From contig NZ_FOCW01000001.1 in assembly GCF_900110225.1 (NCBI RefSeq), forward strand, positions 186,001-250,000: DNA of 64,000 nucleotides, read 5' to 3'. The translations under genes and the position numbers were made by a program. Under the pieces are notes generated by a model. The model was not told the DNA's origin, did no database searches, and saw only the letters and a list, made by a program, of their open reading frames with translations. Source of the stretch: Allobrachymonas denitrificans DSM 15123. GTDB taxonomy: Bacteria > Pseudomonadota > Gammaproteobacteria > Burkholderiales > Burkholderiaceae_C. Positions 24,622 to 32,900 of this stretch are shown here, one piece after another (position 1 is the first letter of the stretch; each line of letters opens with the position of its first letter).

Positions 24622-26001
24622 ATGCGTAGACAGACATTGCTGGCCCTGGCACTGGTGGCCCTTGCCGGGGGCGCTCAGGCCACCACGGTCGACCTGCTGG
24701 AAGCCTGGGGCGGCGTGCAGGGCCACGACCGCGAACTGGCCAGCGCGCGCCTGAACCATGCCGCCAGCCAGACCAAGCGCGACCAGGCATCCGCGCTGTG
24801 GAAACCCAACGTCATGCTCAGCGGCACCGCCGGTGCTGCCACCAGCGAGACGGCCATGAACGGCGCGGCGTTTTCCATGCCGGGCCAGCCACAGGTGACC
24901 GGCGTGAACTTCGCCACCTCGGTCACTGGCGGCAAGATGACACGCTGGGCCGTGCAGGCACAGCAGCCGCTGTACAACCGTGGCCGTTCTGCCGGCAGTG
25001 CCCAGCTCAAGCTGCAGGCCGACCTGGGTGACAGTGGCTGGCAGGCGGCCCAGATGGACCTGATGCTGCGCACGGCACAGCGCTACTTCGACGTGGCGCT
25101 GGCACAGGAGCGCCAGCGCATCCTGGCCCGGCAGCTGCAGGCGGTGCAACGCTCGGCCGACGAGGCGCACGAGCGCTTCCGTCTGGGCGATGTGGCGGTG
25201 ACCGACAGTCACGAGGCCGATGCCGCGCTGGCCGGCCTGAAGGCGCAGAAAGTGGCCGCCGACCTCGATCTGGACAACAAGCGCCAGATCCTGGCCGACA
25301 GCATCGGCGTGACCCATCCCACCGCCATGCTGCCCACGCGCGTGCCCGCGCTGGTGAGTGACAAGGCGATGGAGCAGTGGCTGCAATCGGTGCAGGGCAG
25401 CAACGCCCAGTTGCGCATGCAGCAGATTGCCGCCGAGATCGCACGCCAGGAAGTGCGCAAGCACGATGCACTGTCCTCGGTCACCGTCGATCTGGTGGCC
25501 CAGGCCGGCAAGGACCGTGTCTGGGGCAGTGGCGATTTTGGTCAGGCCAGCAACCGCAACACCAACTACATGGTGGGCGTGCAGGTGAACATCCCGCTGT
25601 ACACCGGCGGCATGCGCAGCGCCAAGGAGCGCGAGGCGGTGGCCCTGGCCGACAAGGCCGAGGCCGACCTGCAGCAGGCGCAGACCACCGTGGGCCAGCA
25701 GGCACGCCTGCTCTGGAGTGCGCGCGAGGCCGATGCGGCGCGTGTGCGCGCTCTGGAAGAGGCGCTCAAGGCTGCGGCTTCGCGTCTGGACGCCACCTAC
25801 CTTGGTCGTGCCGTGGGTGACCGCACCACGCTGAACGTGCTGAATGCCCAGACCGACCATGCCAACACGGCGCAGTCGCTGGCCGAGGCGCGCGTATCTG
25901 CCGTGATGAACCAGCTGCGTCTGGCTGCCATGACCAGCCAGCTGGATGAAGGCGAACTGCGCCGCGTGAATGCCACGCTGAAGCCGGTGACGGCGCCTTG
26001 A
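24622..26001 (+). CDS. TolC-family outer-membrane efflux channel
   Basis: A 459-residue protein with a signal peptide (MRRQTLLALALVALAGGAQA) and two repeated alpha-helical OEP domains rich in Ala, Gln, Glu and Arg, the pattern of TolC/NodT channels. It starts 4 bp after trxC, its Shine-Dalgarno (AAGGGA) lying in the end of trxC. It completes a full tripartite pump with the adaptor and RND genes. It lacks a lipobox Cys, so it is TolC-like rather than OprM-like. Confidence 0.92.
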   Translation: MRRQTLLALALVALAGGAQATTVDLLEAWGGVQGHDRELASARLNHAASQTKRDQASALWKPNVMLSGTAGAATSETAMNGAAFSMPGQPQVTGVNFATSVTGGKMTRWAVQAQQPLYNRGRSAGSAQLKLQADLGDSGWQAAQMDLMLRTAQRYFDVALAQERQRILARQLQAVQRSADEAHERFRLGDVAVTDSHEADAALAGLKAQKVAADLDLDNKRQILADSIGVTHPTAMLPTRVPALVSDKAMEQWLQSVQGSNAQLRMQQIAAEIARQEVRKHDALSSVTVDLVAQAGKDRVWGSGDFGQASNRNTNYMVGVQVNIPLYTGGMRSAKEREAVALADKAEADLQQAQTTVGQQARLLWSAREADAARVRALEEALKAAASRLDATYLGRAVGDRTTLNVLNAQTDHANTAQSLAEARVSAVMNQLRLAAMTSQLDEGELRRVNATLKPVTAP

Positions 26002-26112
26002 CATACGACGGGGGCAGGCTGCATCTTCAGGCCGTCCCCGGGAGCCGAGGCGTATCATTCGGGGCAGGCCGCCCGCATCGAAGGCGGCCACGATTCACCA
26101 ACCGGCACTCGC

Positions 26113-27576
26113 GTGACTTCCACCTCCCTTCCCGATTCCTCTTCCGTCCCGGTGGCCATCATCGGCGCCGGTCCGGCCGGCCTGATGGCAGCTGAAAAAC
26201 TGTCTGCCGCCGGCGTGGCCGTGCATGTGTTTGACGCCATGCCCTCGGTCGGCCGCAAGTTCCTGCTGGCAGGCAAGGGCGGGCTCAACCTGACCCATTC
26301 CGAGCCGTTTGCGGCCTTTGCCTCGCGCTATGGCGCACGCCAGCCGCAAATCGAACCGCTGCTGCGTGCCTTCGATGCCGATGCCGTGCGCACCTGGGCG
26401 CAGGGGCTGGGCGTGCAGACCTTTGTCGGCACCTCGGGCCGCGTGTTTCCGCAGGAGATGAAGGCCGCGCCGCTGCTGCGTGCGTGGCTGCACCGTCTGC
26501 GCCACCCTGCATCCGGCGTGCCGGTGCAGTTCCACATGCGCCACCGCTGGCTGGGTTTTGCGATCCCACCGGAGCCCGGACAGGCGCTGGCGCTGCGCTT
26601 CCAGACACTCGAGGGTGAACGCACGGTGCAGGCGGAACAGGCCTTGCTGGCGCTGGGCGGCGCAAGCTGGCCGCGTCTGGGCTCGGATGGTGCCTGGGTG
26701 CCGCTGCTGCGGGAGCTGGGCATCGAGGTGGCCGAGTTGCGTCCGGCCAACTGCGGGTTTGATGTGGCCGCGACCCCAGCGCGGCAGGCTGAGACCAACG
26801 CCAACGCCAACGCCAACGCCAACGCCAACGCCAACGCCAACGCCAACGCCAACGCCAACGCCAACGCCGGCGCCGGCGCCAACGCCAACGCCAACGCCGG
26901 CGCCGGCGCCGGCGCCGGCGCTGGTGCTGGTGCGGAAGCCCCAGGCGGCTGGTCCCGCCATTTCCGCGAGCGTTTCGCCGGCGAGCCGTTCAAGGCGGTG
27001 GCGATCGACTGCGATGACGGCCAGGGCGGGCGTTTCCATCGGCGCGGCGAGTTCGTGGCCACGGCCACCGGCATCGAGGGCAGCGTGGTCTACGCGGCCA
27101 GCAGCCTGCTGCGCGATGCCATCGAGCGGAACGGGCAGCCGGCAGAACTGCGCATCGACCTGCTGCCCGACCACAGCCCCGAGCAGGTGCTGGCCGCCGT
27201 GCGTCATCCGCGCGGCAGCAAGAGCCTGTCCGGCCACCTGAAAAGCCGGCTTGGCCTGCAAGGCATCAAGGCTGCGCTGCTGTACGAGGTGCTGAGCAAG
27301 TCAGCCATGCACGATGCCGAACAGCTGGCACGCGCCATCAAGGCCCTGCCGCTGCAGCTGGCAGCGGCGCGGCCGGTGCAGGAAACCATCAGCAGCGCCG
27401 GTGGCGTGTGCTTCGAGGCGCTGGATGCGCATCTGCGCGTGCAGGCGTTGCCCCGGCTGGCCGTTGCCGGCGAGATGCTGGACTGGGAAGCACCTACCGG
27501 CGGTTATCTGCTGACGGCCTGCCTGGCCAGTGGCGTAGTGGCCGCGGAGGGCATGCTGGCGCAGCACGGCCACTGA
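26113..27576 (+). CDS. YhiN/HI0933-like FAD-binding oxidoreductase with Asn-Ala repeat insert
   Basis: A 487-residue flavoprotein. The N-terminal dinucleotide fold is [17 protein letters not shown], followed by the family signature [19 protein letters not shown]; the C-terminal FAD-closing segment is [20 protein letters not shown]. These fit the HI0933-like family (the PP4765-type branch), whose substrate is unknown. Residues about 229-274 are pure Asn-Ala and Gly-Ala dipeptides from a DNA hexanucleotide repeat, inserted in a surface-loop region; without it the protein would be of usual length. It stands alone, 111 bp after the efflux operon. Confidence 0.87.
   Translation: MTSTSLPDSSSVPVAIIGAGPAGLMAAEKLSAAGVAVHVFDAMPSVGRKFLLAGKGGLNLTHSEPFAAFASRYGARQPQIEPLLRAFDADAVRTWAQGLGVQTFVGTSGRVFPQEMKAAPLLRAWLHRLRHPASGVPVQFHMRHRWLGFAIPPEPGQALALRFQTLEGERTVQAEQALLALGGASWPRLGSDGAWVPLLRELGIEVAELRPANCGFDVAATPARQAETNANANANANANANANANANANANAGAGANANANAGAGAGAGAGAGAEAPGGWSRHFRERFAGEPFKAVAIDCDDGQGGRFHRRGEFVATATGIEGSVVYAASSLLRDAIERNGQPAELRIDLLPDHSPEQVLAAVRHPRGSKSLSGHLKSRLGLQGIKAALLYEVLSKSAMHDAEQLARAIKALPLQLAAARPVQETISSAGGVCFEALDAHLRVQALPRLAVAGEMLDWEAPTGGYLLTACLASGVVAAEGMLAQHGH
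26797..26934 (+). repeat. Hexanucleotide repeat AACGCC/GGCGCC inside a flavoprotein gene
   Basis: Twelve perfect AACGCC, two GGCGCC, three AACGCC, then six GG-GC-type units (the last three degenerate), 23 units in 138 bp. Each unit codes Asn-Ala or Gly-Ala. Because the unit is 6 bp, changes in copy number keep the reading frame and alter only the length of the loop. Confidence 0.97.
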
Positions 27577-27946
27577 ACCGCTCCCGTCCGCATTGGCAGC
27601 AGCGCAGCGATTGCGACCAGACGCCCTTGCTGCAGCGCAGAGACTGAGAAACGACGGGTTTCCTGTTTGTGCCGGCCCGGATCGTTGAGCCGCGTCAGAG
27701 GCAGAGCAGCCAAATCCGGCCAGAATGGGGCAGAGGGCGCCGGGAACAACCCAGTACTGCTCTGGCAGAAACCGGCAAGCTCCGGCAACCGCCACAAAAT
27801 TCCGCGACAATCACTGACCCGTCCCCCGGAGGCGCTCTCTTGGCATGGCTGTTCCAGCCAGCGCAGGCAGCGCCCGCGGACGGCAGAACCGGTCCGGCCC
27901 ACGGACAAAGGCGGTGCAGTCGAGGCCGCGAAAAACAGGAAACTAC
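27577..27946. other. Intergenic stretch before gshA
   Basis: About 370 bp with no supported gene. The open frames that cross it have no ribosome-binding site and Arg/Gly/Pro-rich translations. No strong terminator, promoter or dyad stands out. It presumably contains the gshA promoter. Confidence 0.4.
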
Positions 27947-29494
27947 ATGGGCTCTCTCGAACAACGGTTGAACACGATCACGGCAGACCGCCTGGCGGGC
28001 ATGCTGCGCGGCGTGGAAAAGGAAAGCCTGCGCACGCTGCCGGACGGCAAGCTGGCGCTCACGCCGCATCCCAGGGAGCTGGGCTCGCCGCTCACACACC
28101 CGAACATCACCACCGACTTCAGCGAATCGCAGGTCGAGCTGGTTACGGGGGCGCACGCCAGTGCCGATGCCTGCCTGGACGAGCTCACGCGCATCCATCA
28201 GGAGGTGTACCGTGTGCTGGCGCGCCATGGCGACGAAATGCTGTGGGTGGCCAGCATGCCCTGCGGCCTGCCGACCGATGAAACCATTCCGCTTGGTCGC
28301 TACGGCAATTCCAACGTGGGCCGCGCCAAGAGCGTGTACCGCATGGGTCTGGGCCACCGCTATGGCCGTCGCATGCAGACGATTTCCGGCATCCACTACA
28401 ACTGGTCGCTGCCGGACCTGAGCAATGCCGAGTACTTCGGCCTGATCCGCAATTTCCGCCGCAATGCCTTCCTGCTGCTGTACCTGTTCGGCGCTTCGCC
28501 GGCCGTGTGTGCCAGCTTTGTCGATGGCCGCGAGCACGAACTCGAGCTGCTCACGGGGCGCACCATGTACCGCCCTCACGCCACCTCGCTGCGCATGGGG
28601 CGCCTGGGCTACCAGAGCGATGCCCAGGCCTCGCTGGCGGTGAGCTACAACGGTCTGGAGGGCTACGCAGCCTCCCTGCACGAAGCACTGACCAAGCCCT
28701 ATGGCCCTTATGAGGCGATCGGCCTGCGCAATCTGGGGGGCGACTACAACCAGCTCGACACCAGCCTGCTGCAGATCGAGAACGAGTTCTACGGCACCAT
28801 CCGTCCCAAGCGCGTGATCGCGGCGGGCGAACGCCCGCTGCATGCGCTGCGCCAGCGCGGCGTGCAGTACGTGGAAGTGCGCCTGATGGACCTGAACCCT
28901 TTCCTCGACGTGGGCATCGACGCCGAGACCATGCGCTTCCTGGACCTGTTCCTGCTGCATGCGCTGCTCAGCGACAGCCCGCCGGATACGCCCGACGAGA
29001 TCGCTGCACTCAAGCACAACCAGCACCTGACGGCCGAGCGTGGTCGCGAGCCGGGCCTGCGTCTGGAGCGCAACGGTGCGGAAGTGCTGCTGGTGGACTG
29101 GGCTGCAGAGGTGCTGGCCGAACTGGCCCCTATCGCGCAGCATCTGGACGCGATCAAGGGCGGCACCGCCTACGCGCAAGCGCTTACCATGGCGCAGGAG
29201 CGCATGGCCAATCCGGCTACACTGCCTTCGGCACAGGTGCTGCAGGGCATTGCTGCGGTGGAAGTGCCGTCCTTCGTCAGTTTTGTGCGTGAGCGCTCGC
29301 AGGCTGCGCGCGAGGCGCTGATGGCCTTGCCCTATCCGGTGGGCGAGCAGGCACGCTTTGCCGCGTTGGCGGAAGAATCCGTCGAGGCGCAGAAAGCCAT
29401 CGAGGCGGCGGACGAGATCCCGTTCGAGCAGTACCGCGCCCACTATGTCTCGCCGGACCGGCTCACGCCCGGTTCGGCTGCTGCGGCCGCCTGA
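27947..29494 (+). CDS. gshA: Glutamate-cysteine ligase GshA
   Basis: GshA joins glutamate and cysteine with ATP, the first and limiting step of glutathione synthesis, in the cytoplasm. The 515-residue length and sequence match the Escherichia coli type: GVEKESLRTLPDG near the start, TDFSESQVELVTG, and GIHYNWSLPD in the active site region. An in-frame extension upstream exists, but CAGGAA sits 6 nt before this ATG and the family start aligns here. The C-terminus ends with Ala repeats. It stands alone between a flavoprotein gene and the convergent mrp operon. Confidence 0.95.
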   Translation: MGSLEQRLNTITADRLAGMLRGVEKESLRTLPDGKLALTPHPRELGSPLTHPNITTDFSESQVELVTGAHASADACLDELTRIHQEVYRVLARHGDEMLWVASMPCGLPTDETIPLGRYGNSNVGRAKSVYRMGLGHRYGRRMQTISGIHYNWSLPDLSNAEYFGLIRNFRRNAFLLLYLFGASPAVCASFVDGREHELELLTGRTMYRPHATSLRMGRLGYQSDAQASLAVSYNGLEGYAASLHEALTKPYGPYEAIGLRNLGGDYNQLDTSLLQIENEFYGTIRPKRVIAAGERPLHALRQRGVQYVEVRLMDLNPFLDVGIDAETMRFLDLFLLHALLSDSPPDTPDEIAALKHNQHLTAERGREPGLRLERNGAEVLLVDWAAEVLAELAPIAQHLDAIKGGTAYAQALTMAQERMANPATLPSAQVLQGIAAVEVPSFVSFVRERSQAAREALMALPYPVGEQARFAALAEESVEAQKAIEAADEIPFEQYRAHYVSPDRLTPGSAAAAA

Positions 29495-29517
29495 GCGGTA
29501 ACGACGGGGCCGCTGAG

Positions 29518-29973
29518 TTAGCGACCCCTGGCAGGCTGCTGGCTATTGCTGGCAGGGCTGGCAGGGCTGGTTTCAGGGTTCTTCGCCGCCGGCGCGCTGG
29601 CGGGAGCCTGGGCCGCAGACTCCTCTTCACGCGGCACCAGCACCGGCGGCATGCGCGCATCCCCTTGCTGGCGACGGCGGAACATGGCCGCGCGGGCCAG
29701 CAGCACGGTGGTGATGGGCACAGTGATCGACAGCACCACCACGATGATCCAGCTGCGCAGCGACAGGCTCTCCTGTACCCAGCTGAAATAGATGGCCGAG
29801 GCCAGCGCCGCACTCCAGGAGGCTGCGGTGAAACCCAGCGCCGGCGGGTGCATGCGCTGGAAGAAGTCCTTCAGCCGCACCATGCCCCAGGCGGCAATCA
29901 GCGCAGACAGGCCGCTGATCACCAGCAGGATGGAGACTGTCCATTCAACCCAGAGCGGCAGGGTGGTGTTCAT
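29518..29973 (-). CDS. mrpG: Mrp Na+/H+ antiporter subunit G
   Basis: A 151-residue membrane protein with three predicted helices, then a Pro/Ala/Ser-rich cytoplasmic tail of about 45 residues. The family core is GMVRLKDFFQRMHPPALGF. MrpG is an essential small subunit of the multi-subunit Na+/H+ antiporter. Its ATG overlaps the mrpF stop (ATGA). Last gene of the operon. Confidence 0.93.
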   Translation of the reverse strand: MNTTLPLWVEWTVSILLVISGLSALIAAWGMVRLKDFFQRMHPPALGFTAASWSAALASAIYFSWVQESLSLRSWIIVVVLSITVPITTVLLARAAMFRRRQQGDARMPPVLVPREEESAAQAPASAPAAKNPETSPASPASNSQQPARGR

Positions 29974-30248
29974 TCGATCACCTCGCCACGCAGCAGGAAC
30001 TTGGCCATCGCGGCCGAGCTGACATAACCGGTCAGGGCAATCAGCAGCGCGGCCTCGAAATACATGGCGCTGACGTTGTTGATGCCCAGCACCAGCACGG
30101 CCAGCAGGGCGATGCAGTAGAGATAGTCCAGCGCCAGCACCCGGTCCTGGGCCGAAGGGCCGACCAGCAGCCGCCACAGCGTGAGCACGGCGGCAATGCC
30201 GAAACAGGCCAGCGAAAAGATGAGGGCGACGGTCAGCACGGGGCTCAT
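29970..30248 (-). CDS. mrpF: Mrp Na+/H+ antiporter subunit F
   Basis: A 92-residue protein with three helices; the signature QDRVLALDYLYCIALLAVLV is typical of MrpF/PhaF. It overlaps both neighbours by 4 bp, indicating translational coupling. A longer upstream frame runs within mrpE and is not used. Confidence 0.93.
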   Translation of the reverse strand: MSPVLTVALIFSLACFGIAAVLTLWRLLVGPSAQDRVLALDYLYCIALLAVLVLGINNVSAMYFEAALLIALTGYVSSAAMAKFLLRGEVIE

Positions 30249-30736
30249 TGGTAGATCTCCAGCAGGGGCGCCTCGTAGGCCGACTTGTAATGCGCGATGA
30301 AGGCGGCTTCGTCCTGCACGTCCCACACATGCAGGCGCACCGCGCTGGCATCACGCGCCAGCTCGCACCAGACCGTGCCCGGCACCACGGTCGTGATCAT
30401 GGCCAGCGCGGCCAGGCCGGTCGGGTCACGCAGTTCCAGCGGGATGGTGACGAAGGCGCTGTTGGGCACGCGCTGCTGCAGCCGCAGCACACCGGTGCCG
30501 ACTTCGAGGTTGGAGCGCAGCACGTCGCGCCCCACCAGCAGCACCAGGCGCAGCACGCGCAGCGGACGGCGGATGCGCGGCTGCTGCGGGCGCAACGAGG
30601 CGAACAGGACCGGCAGCAGCAGACCCAGCAGCAGCGCCAGCAGCACATGGCCGACGGACCAGGATTCGTTCAGCAGCAGCCACAGCACCACCAGCGCGGC
30701 AGACAGCAGCGGGGCAGGAAACAGGCGGCGCATCAT
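30245..30736 (-). CDS. mrpE: Mrp Na+/H+ antiporter subunit E
   Basis: A 163-residue protein. N-terminal helices (LLSAALVVLWLLLNESW) are followed by the MrpE soluble part, which contains MITTVVPGTVWCELA and LHVWDVQDE. It starts at the mrpD stop (ATGA overlap; a second ATG follows one codon later) and overlaps mrpF at the end. Confidence 0.93.
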   Translation of the reverse strand: MMRRLFPAPLLSAALVVLWLLLNESWSVGHVLLALLLGLLLPVLFASLRPQQPRIRRPLRVLRLVLLVGRDVLRSNLEVGTGVLRLQQRVPNSAFVTIPLELRDPTGLAALAMITTVVPGTVWCELARDASAVRLHVWDVQDEAAFIAHYKSAYEAPLLEIYQ

Positions 30737-32562
30737 GGCTGGCTCCTGCTGGCGGAAAGGCCCTGCAGCGGAGCCGGCGGCTGCAGTGACTCGGCAGCCG
30801 GGCGCAGCCGGGCCAGCGCCGAGGGCGCAACGCCCAGGGGCGTGGTGGAGACGGCCGGCGTTACCGGCAGCGGCGCAGGGGGCTTGAGCGGGCCCTGTCC
30901 GGGCCGTACCGTGGCCGCCATGACGGCGCCGACATAGGCATCGGGCTGGTGCAGGCCGTGGGCGGTGCGGTAGGTATAGGCCAGCACCGGCTCGGCACGC
31001 ACCACCAGCAGCAGGCACAGCAGCATCAGCGCCGAGATCGGCAGGAATTCGATCACGCGCAAGCGCGGTGCCGGGCGGTCCTGCGGGGCCCAGAAGAAGC
31101 GGATGCCGGCGCGGCTGAAGGCGATCAGGGCCAGCAGCCCGGACAGCACCAGCAGGATCAGCAGCGCCCAGCCGGCCGGCCGGATGGTGGCCACGCTGTC
31201 GGTCAGGCCGTAGGGGTTGAACAGCGCCGTCAGCATGGCGACCTTGCCGACAAAGCCCGACAGCGGCGGCAGGCCGGCAATCAGCAGCGCACAGGCGATG
31301 AAGGTGGCGCCGAGAAAGGCCATGGCAGCCGGAATGGCGCGGCCGATCAGGGCATCTTCCTGGTCGTCGAGGTTGATCTCCTCCTGCACCAGCATGTCGA
31401 CCGGGAAGGGCAGGGATTCGTCATCCATGTCGAACGGCGGCAGCGGCTCGTCCGCCTCGCGCGAGCGTTCGACCAGATCGGTGATGAGGAACAGTGCGCA
31501 CAGCGCCAGCGTGGAGCTCATCAGGTAGTACAGCGCGGCGCCGGTGAGCGTGGACTGGCCGAAGCCGAAGGCGGCCAGCAGCGTGCCGGACGACACCAGC
31601 ACGGAGAAGCCGGCCAGACGCCCCACCTGCTGCGAGGCCAGCATGCCGATGGCGCCAAAGGCCAGCGTGATCAGGCCGCCCCAGACCAGTACCTCGCTGC
31701 CGAACATGGCCGAGCCTTCCGCCGTGGGCGGGAACAGCAGCGTCCACAACCGCAGCAGGGCGTACAGGCCGACCTTGGTCATCAACGCGAACAGCGCCGC
31801 CACCGGCGGGCTGGCCGAGGCATAGGCCGGCGTGAGCCAGAAGTTGAGCGGCCAGACGGCGGCCTTGGTCAGGAAGGCGACGGCGAGGATGGCGGCACCG
31901 GCATGCAGCAGGCCGCGGTCGGTGGTCGGAATCTGTGGAATCTTGACCGCCATGTCGGCCAGGTTGAGCGTGCCGGTGATGCCGTACAGCAGCGCCGCGC
32001 CCAGCAGGAACATCAGCGAGGCCATCAGGTTCAGCGCCACATAGTGCAGGCCCGAGCGCACGCGCGGCCAGCCCGAGCCATGCAGCAGCAGGCCATAGGA
32101 GGCCGTCAGCATGATCTCGAAGAACACGAACAGGTTGAACAGGTCGGCCGTGAGGAAGGCGCCGTTCAGGCCCATCAGCTGCAGCTGGAACAGCGGGTGG
32201 AAGTGCACGCCCGCCTTGTCCCAGCCTGCGGCCGAGAACAGCAGCGAAGCCGAGGCCACGATGGCCGTGATCAGCAGCATCATGGCGGTGAGGCGGTCGG
32301 CCGCGATCACGATGCCGAAGGGCACCGGCCAGTTGCCGGGCAGGTAGACGCCCACGGCCCCGGTGCCGCCGCTTTCCTTGACCCAGGCCAGCAGGGCGAT
32401 GGCAATGCCCAGGCCCAGTGCGGTGGAGAGCACGCCCAGCAGGCGCTGGCTTTGCGGCATGCGGCGGCCCAGCAGCAGCATCAGCGCGGCCGTGAGCATG
32501 GGCAGCAGGATGGGGGCGACCAGCAGGTGCGGCATCAGGGCGTCGAGCCAGTGTCCGTTCAT
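30733..32562 (-). CDS. mrpD: Mrp Na+/H+ antiporter subunit D (proton-channel-like)
   Basis: A 609-residue, roughly fourteen-helix protein homologous to NuoM/NuoN. It probably forms a proton path in the antiporter. The conserved Glu of helix V (FEIMLTASYGLLLHG) and the Lys-bearing helix LTKAAVWPLNFWLTPAYASA are present. An acidic, non-hydrophobic loop around residues 375-405 (ending LDDQEDALIGRA) is longer than usual, and the C-terminus has a Pro/Ala-rich extension of about 60 residues. It overlaps mrpC by 4 bp. Confidence 0.94.
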   Translation of the reverse strand: MNGHWLDALMPHLLVAPILLPMLTAALMLLLGRRMPQSQRLLGVLSTALGLGIAIALLAWVKESGGTGAVGVYLPGNWPVPFGIVIAADRLTAMMLLITAIVASASLLFSAAGWDKAGVHFHPLFQLQLMGLNGAFLTADLFNLFVFFEIMLTASYGLLLHGSGWPRVRSGLHYVALNLMASLMFLLGAALLYGITGTLNLADMAVKIPQIPTTDRGLLHAGAAILAVAFLTKAAVWPLNFWLTPAYASASPPVAALFALMTKVGLYALLRLWTLLFPPTAEGSAMFGSEVLVWGGLITLAFGAIGMLASQQVGRLAGFSVLVSSGTLLAAFGFGQSTLTGAALYYLMSSTLALCALFLITDLVERSREADEPLPPFDMDDESLPFPVDMLVQEEINLDDQEDALIGRAIPAAMAFLGATFIACALLIAGLPPLSGFVGKVAMLTALFNPYGLTDSVATIRPAGWALLILLVLSGLLALIAFSRAGIRFFWAPQDRPAPRLRVIEFLPISALMLLCLLLVVRAEPVLAYTYRTAHGLHQPDAYVGAVMAATVRPGQGPLKPPAPLPVTPAVSTTPLGVAPSALARLRPAAESLQPPAPLQGLSASRSQP

Positions 32563-32900
32563 GCGTCCTCCTCGCCATCGACGTGGTCGGTGTCGGACAG
32601 GCCGCGCGCTGCCAGCAGCAGCACCAGGAACAGCGCAGTGGTGGCAAAGCCGATCACGATGGCGGTCAGCACCAGGGCCTGCGGCATCGGGTCGGTGTAG
32701 TTCTCGAGCGTGGGCTGCAGCCAGGACAGCACGATGGGTTCACGTGCAATCGACAGGCTGCCCGACACGAAGATGAACAGGTTGACCGCGTACGACAGCA
32801 GCGACAGGCCGATGATGACCTGGAAGGTCCGCGGACGCAGCACCAGCCAGGTGCCGGAGCCGGCCAGAATGCCGATCACGATGGCCATCAGGATTTCCAT
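32559..32900 (-). CDS. mrpC: Mrp Na+/H+ antiporter subunit C
   Basis: A 113-residue, three-helix NuoK homologue; GLSLLSYAVNLFIFVSGSL and the PQALVLTAIVIGFA helix are family hallmarks. GGAGG stands 7 nt before the ATG, which lies 12 bp inside the end of mrpAB. The tail is acidic. Confidence 0.94.
   Translation of the reverse strand: MEILMAIVIGILAGSGTWLVLRPRTFQVIIGLSLLSYAVNLFIFVSGSLSIAREPIVLSWLQPTLENYTDPMPQALVLTAIVIGFATTALFLVLLLAARGLSDTDHVDGEEDA

Noticed and set aside
26797-26934. CRISPR array or integron repeat
   Set aside because: Contiguous 6-bp units inside a coding frame, without spacers.
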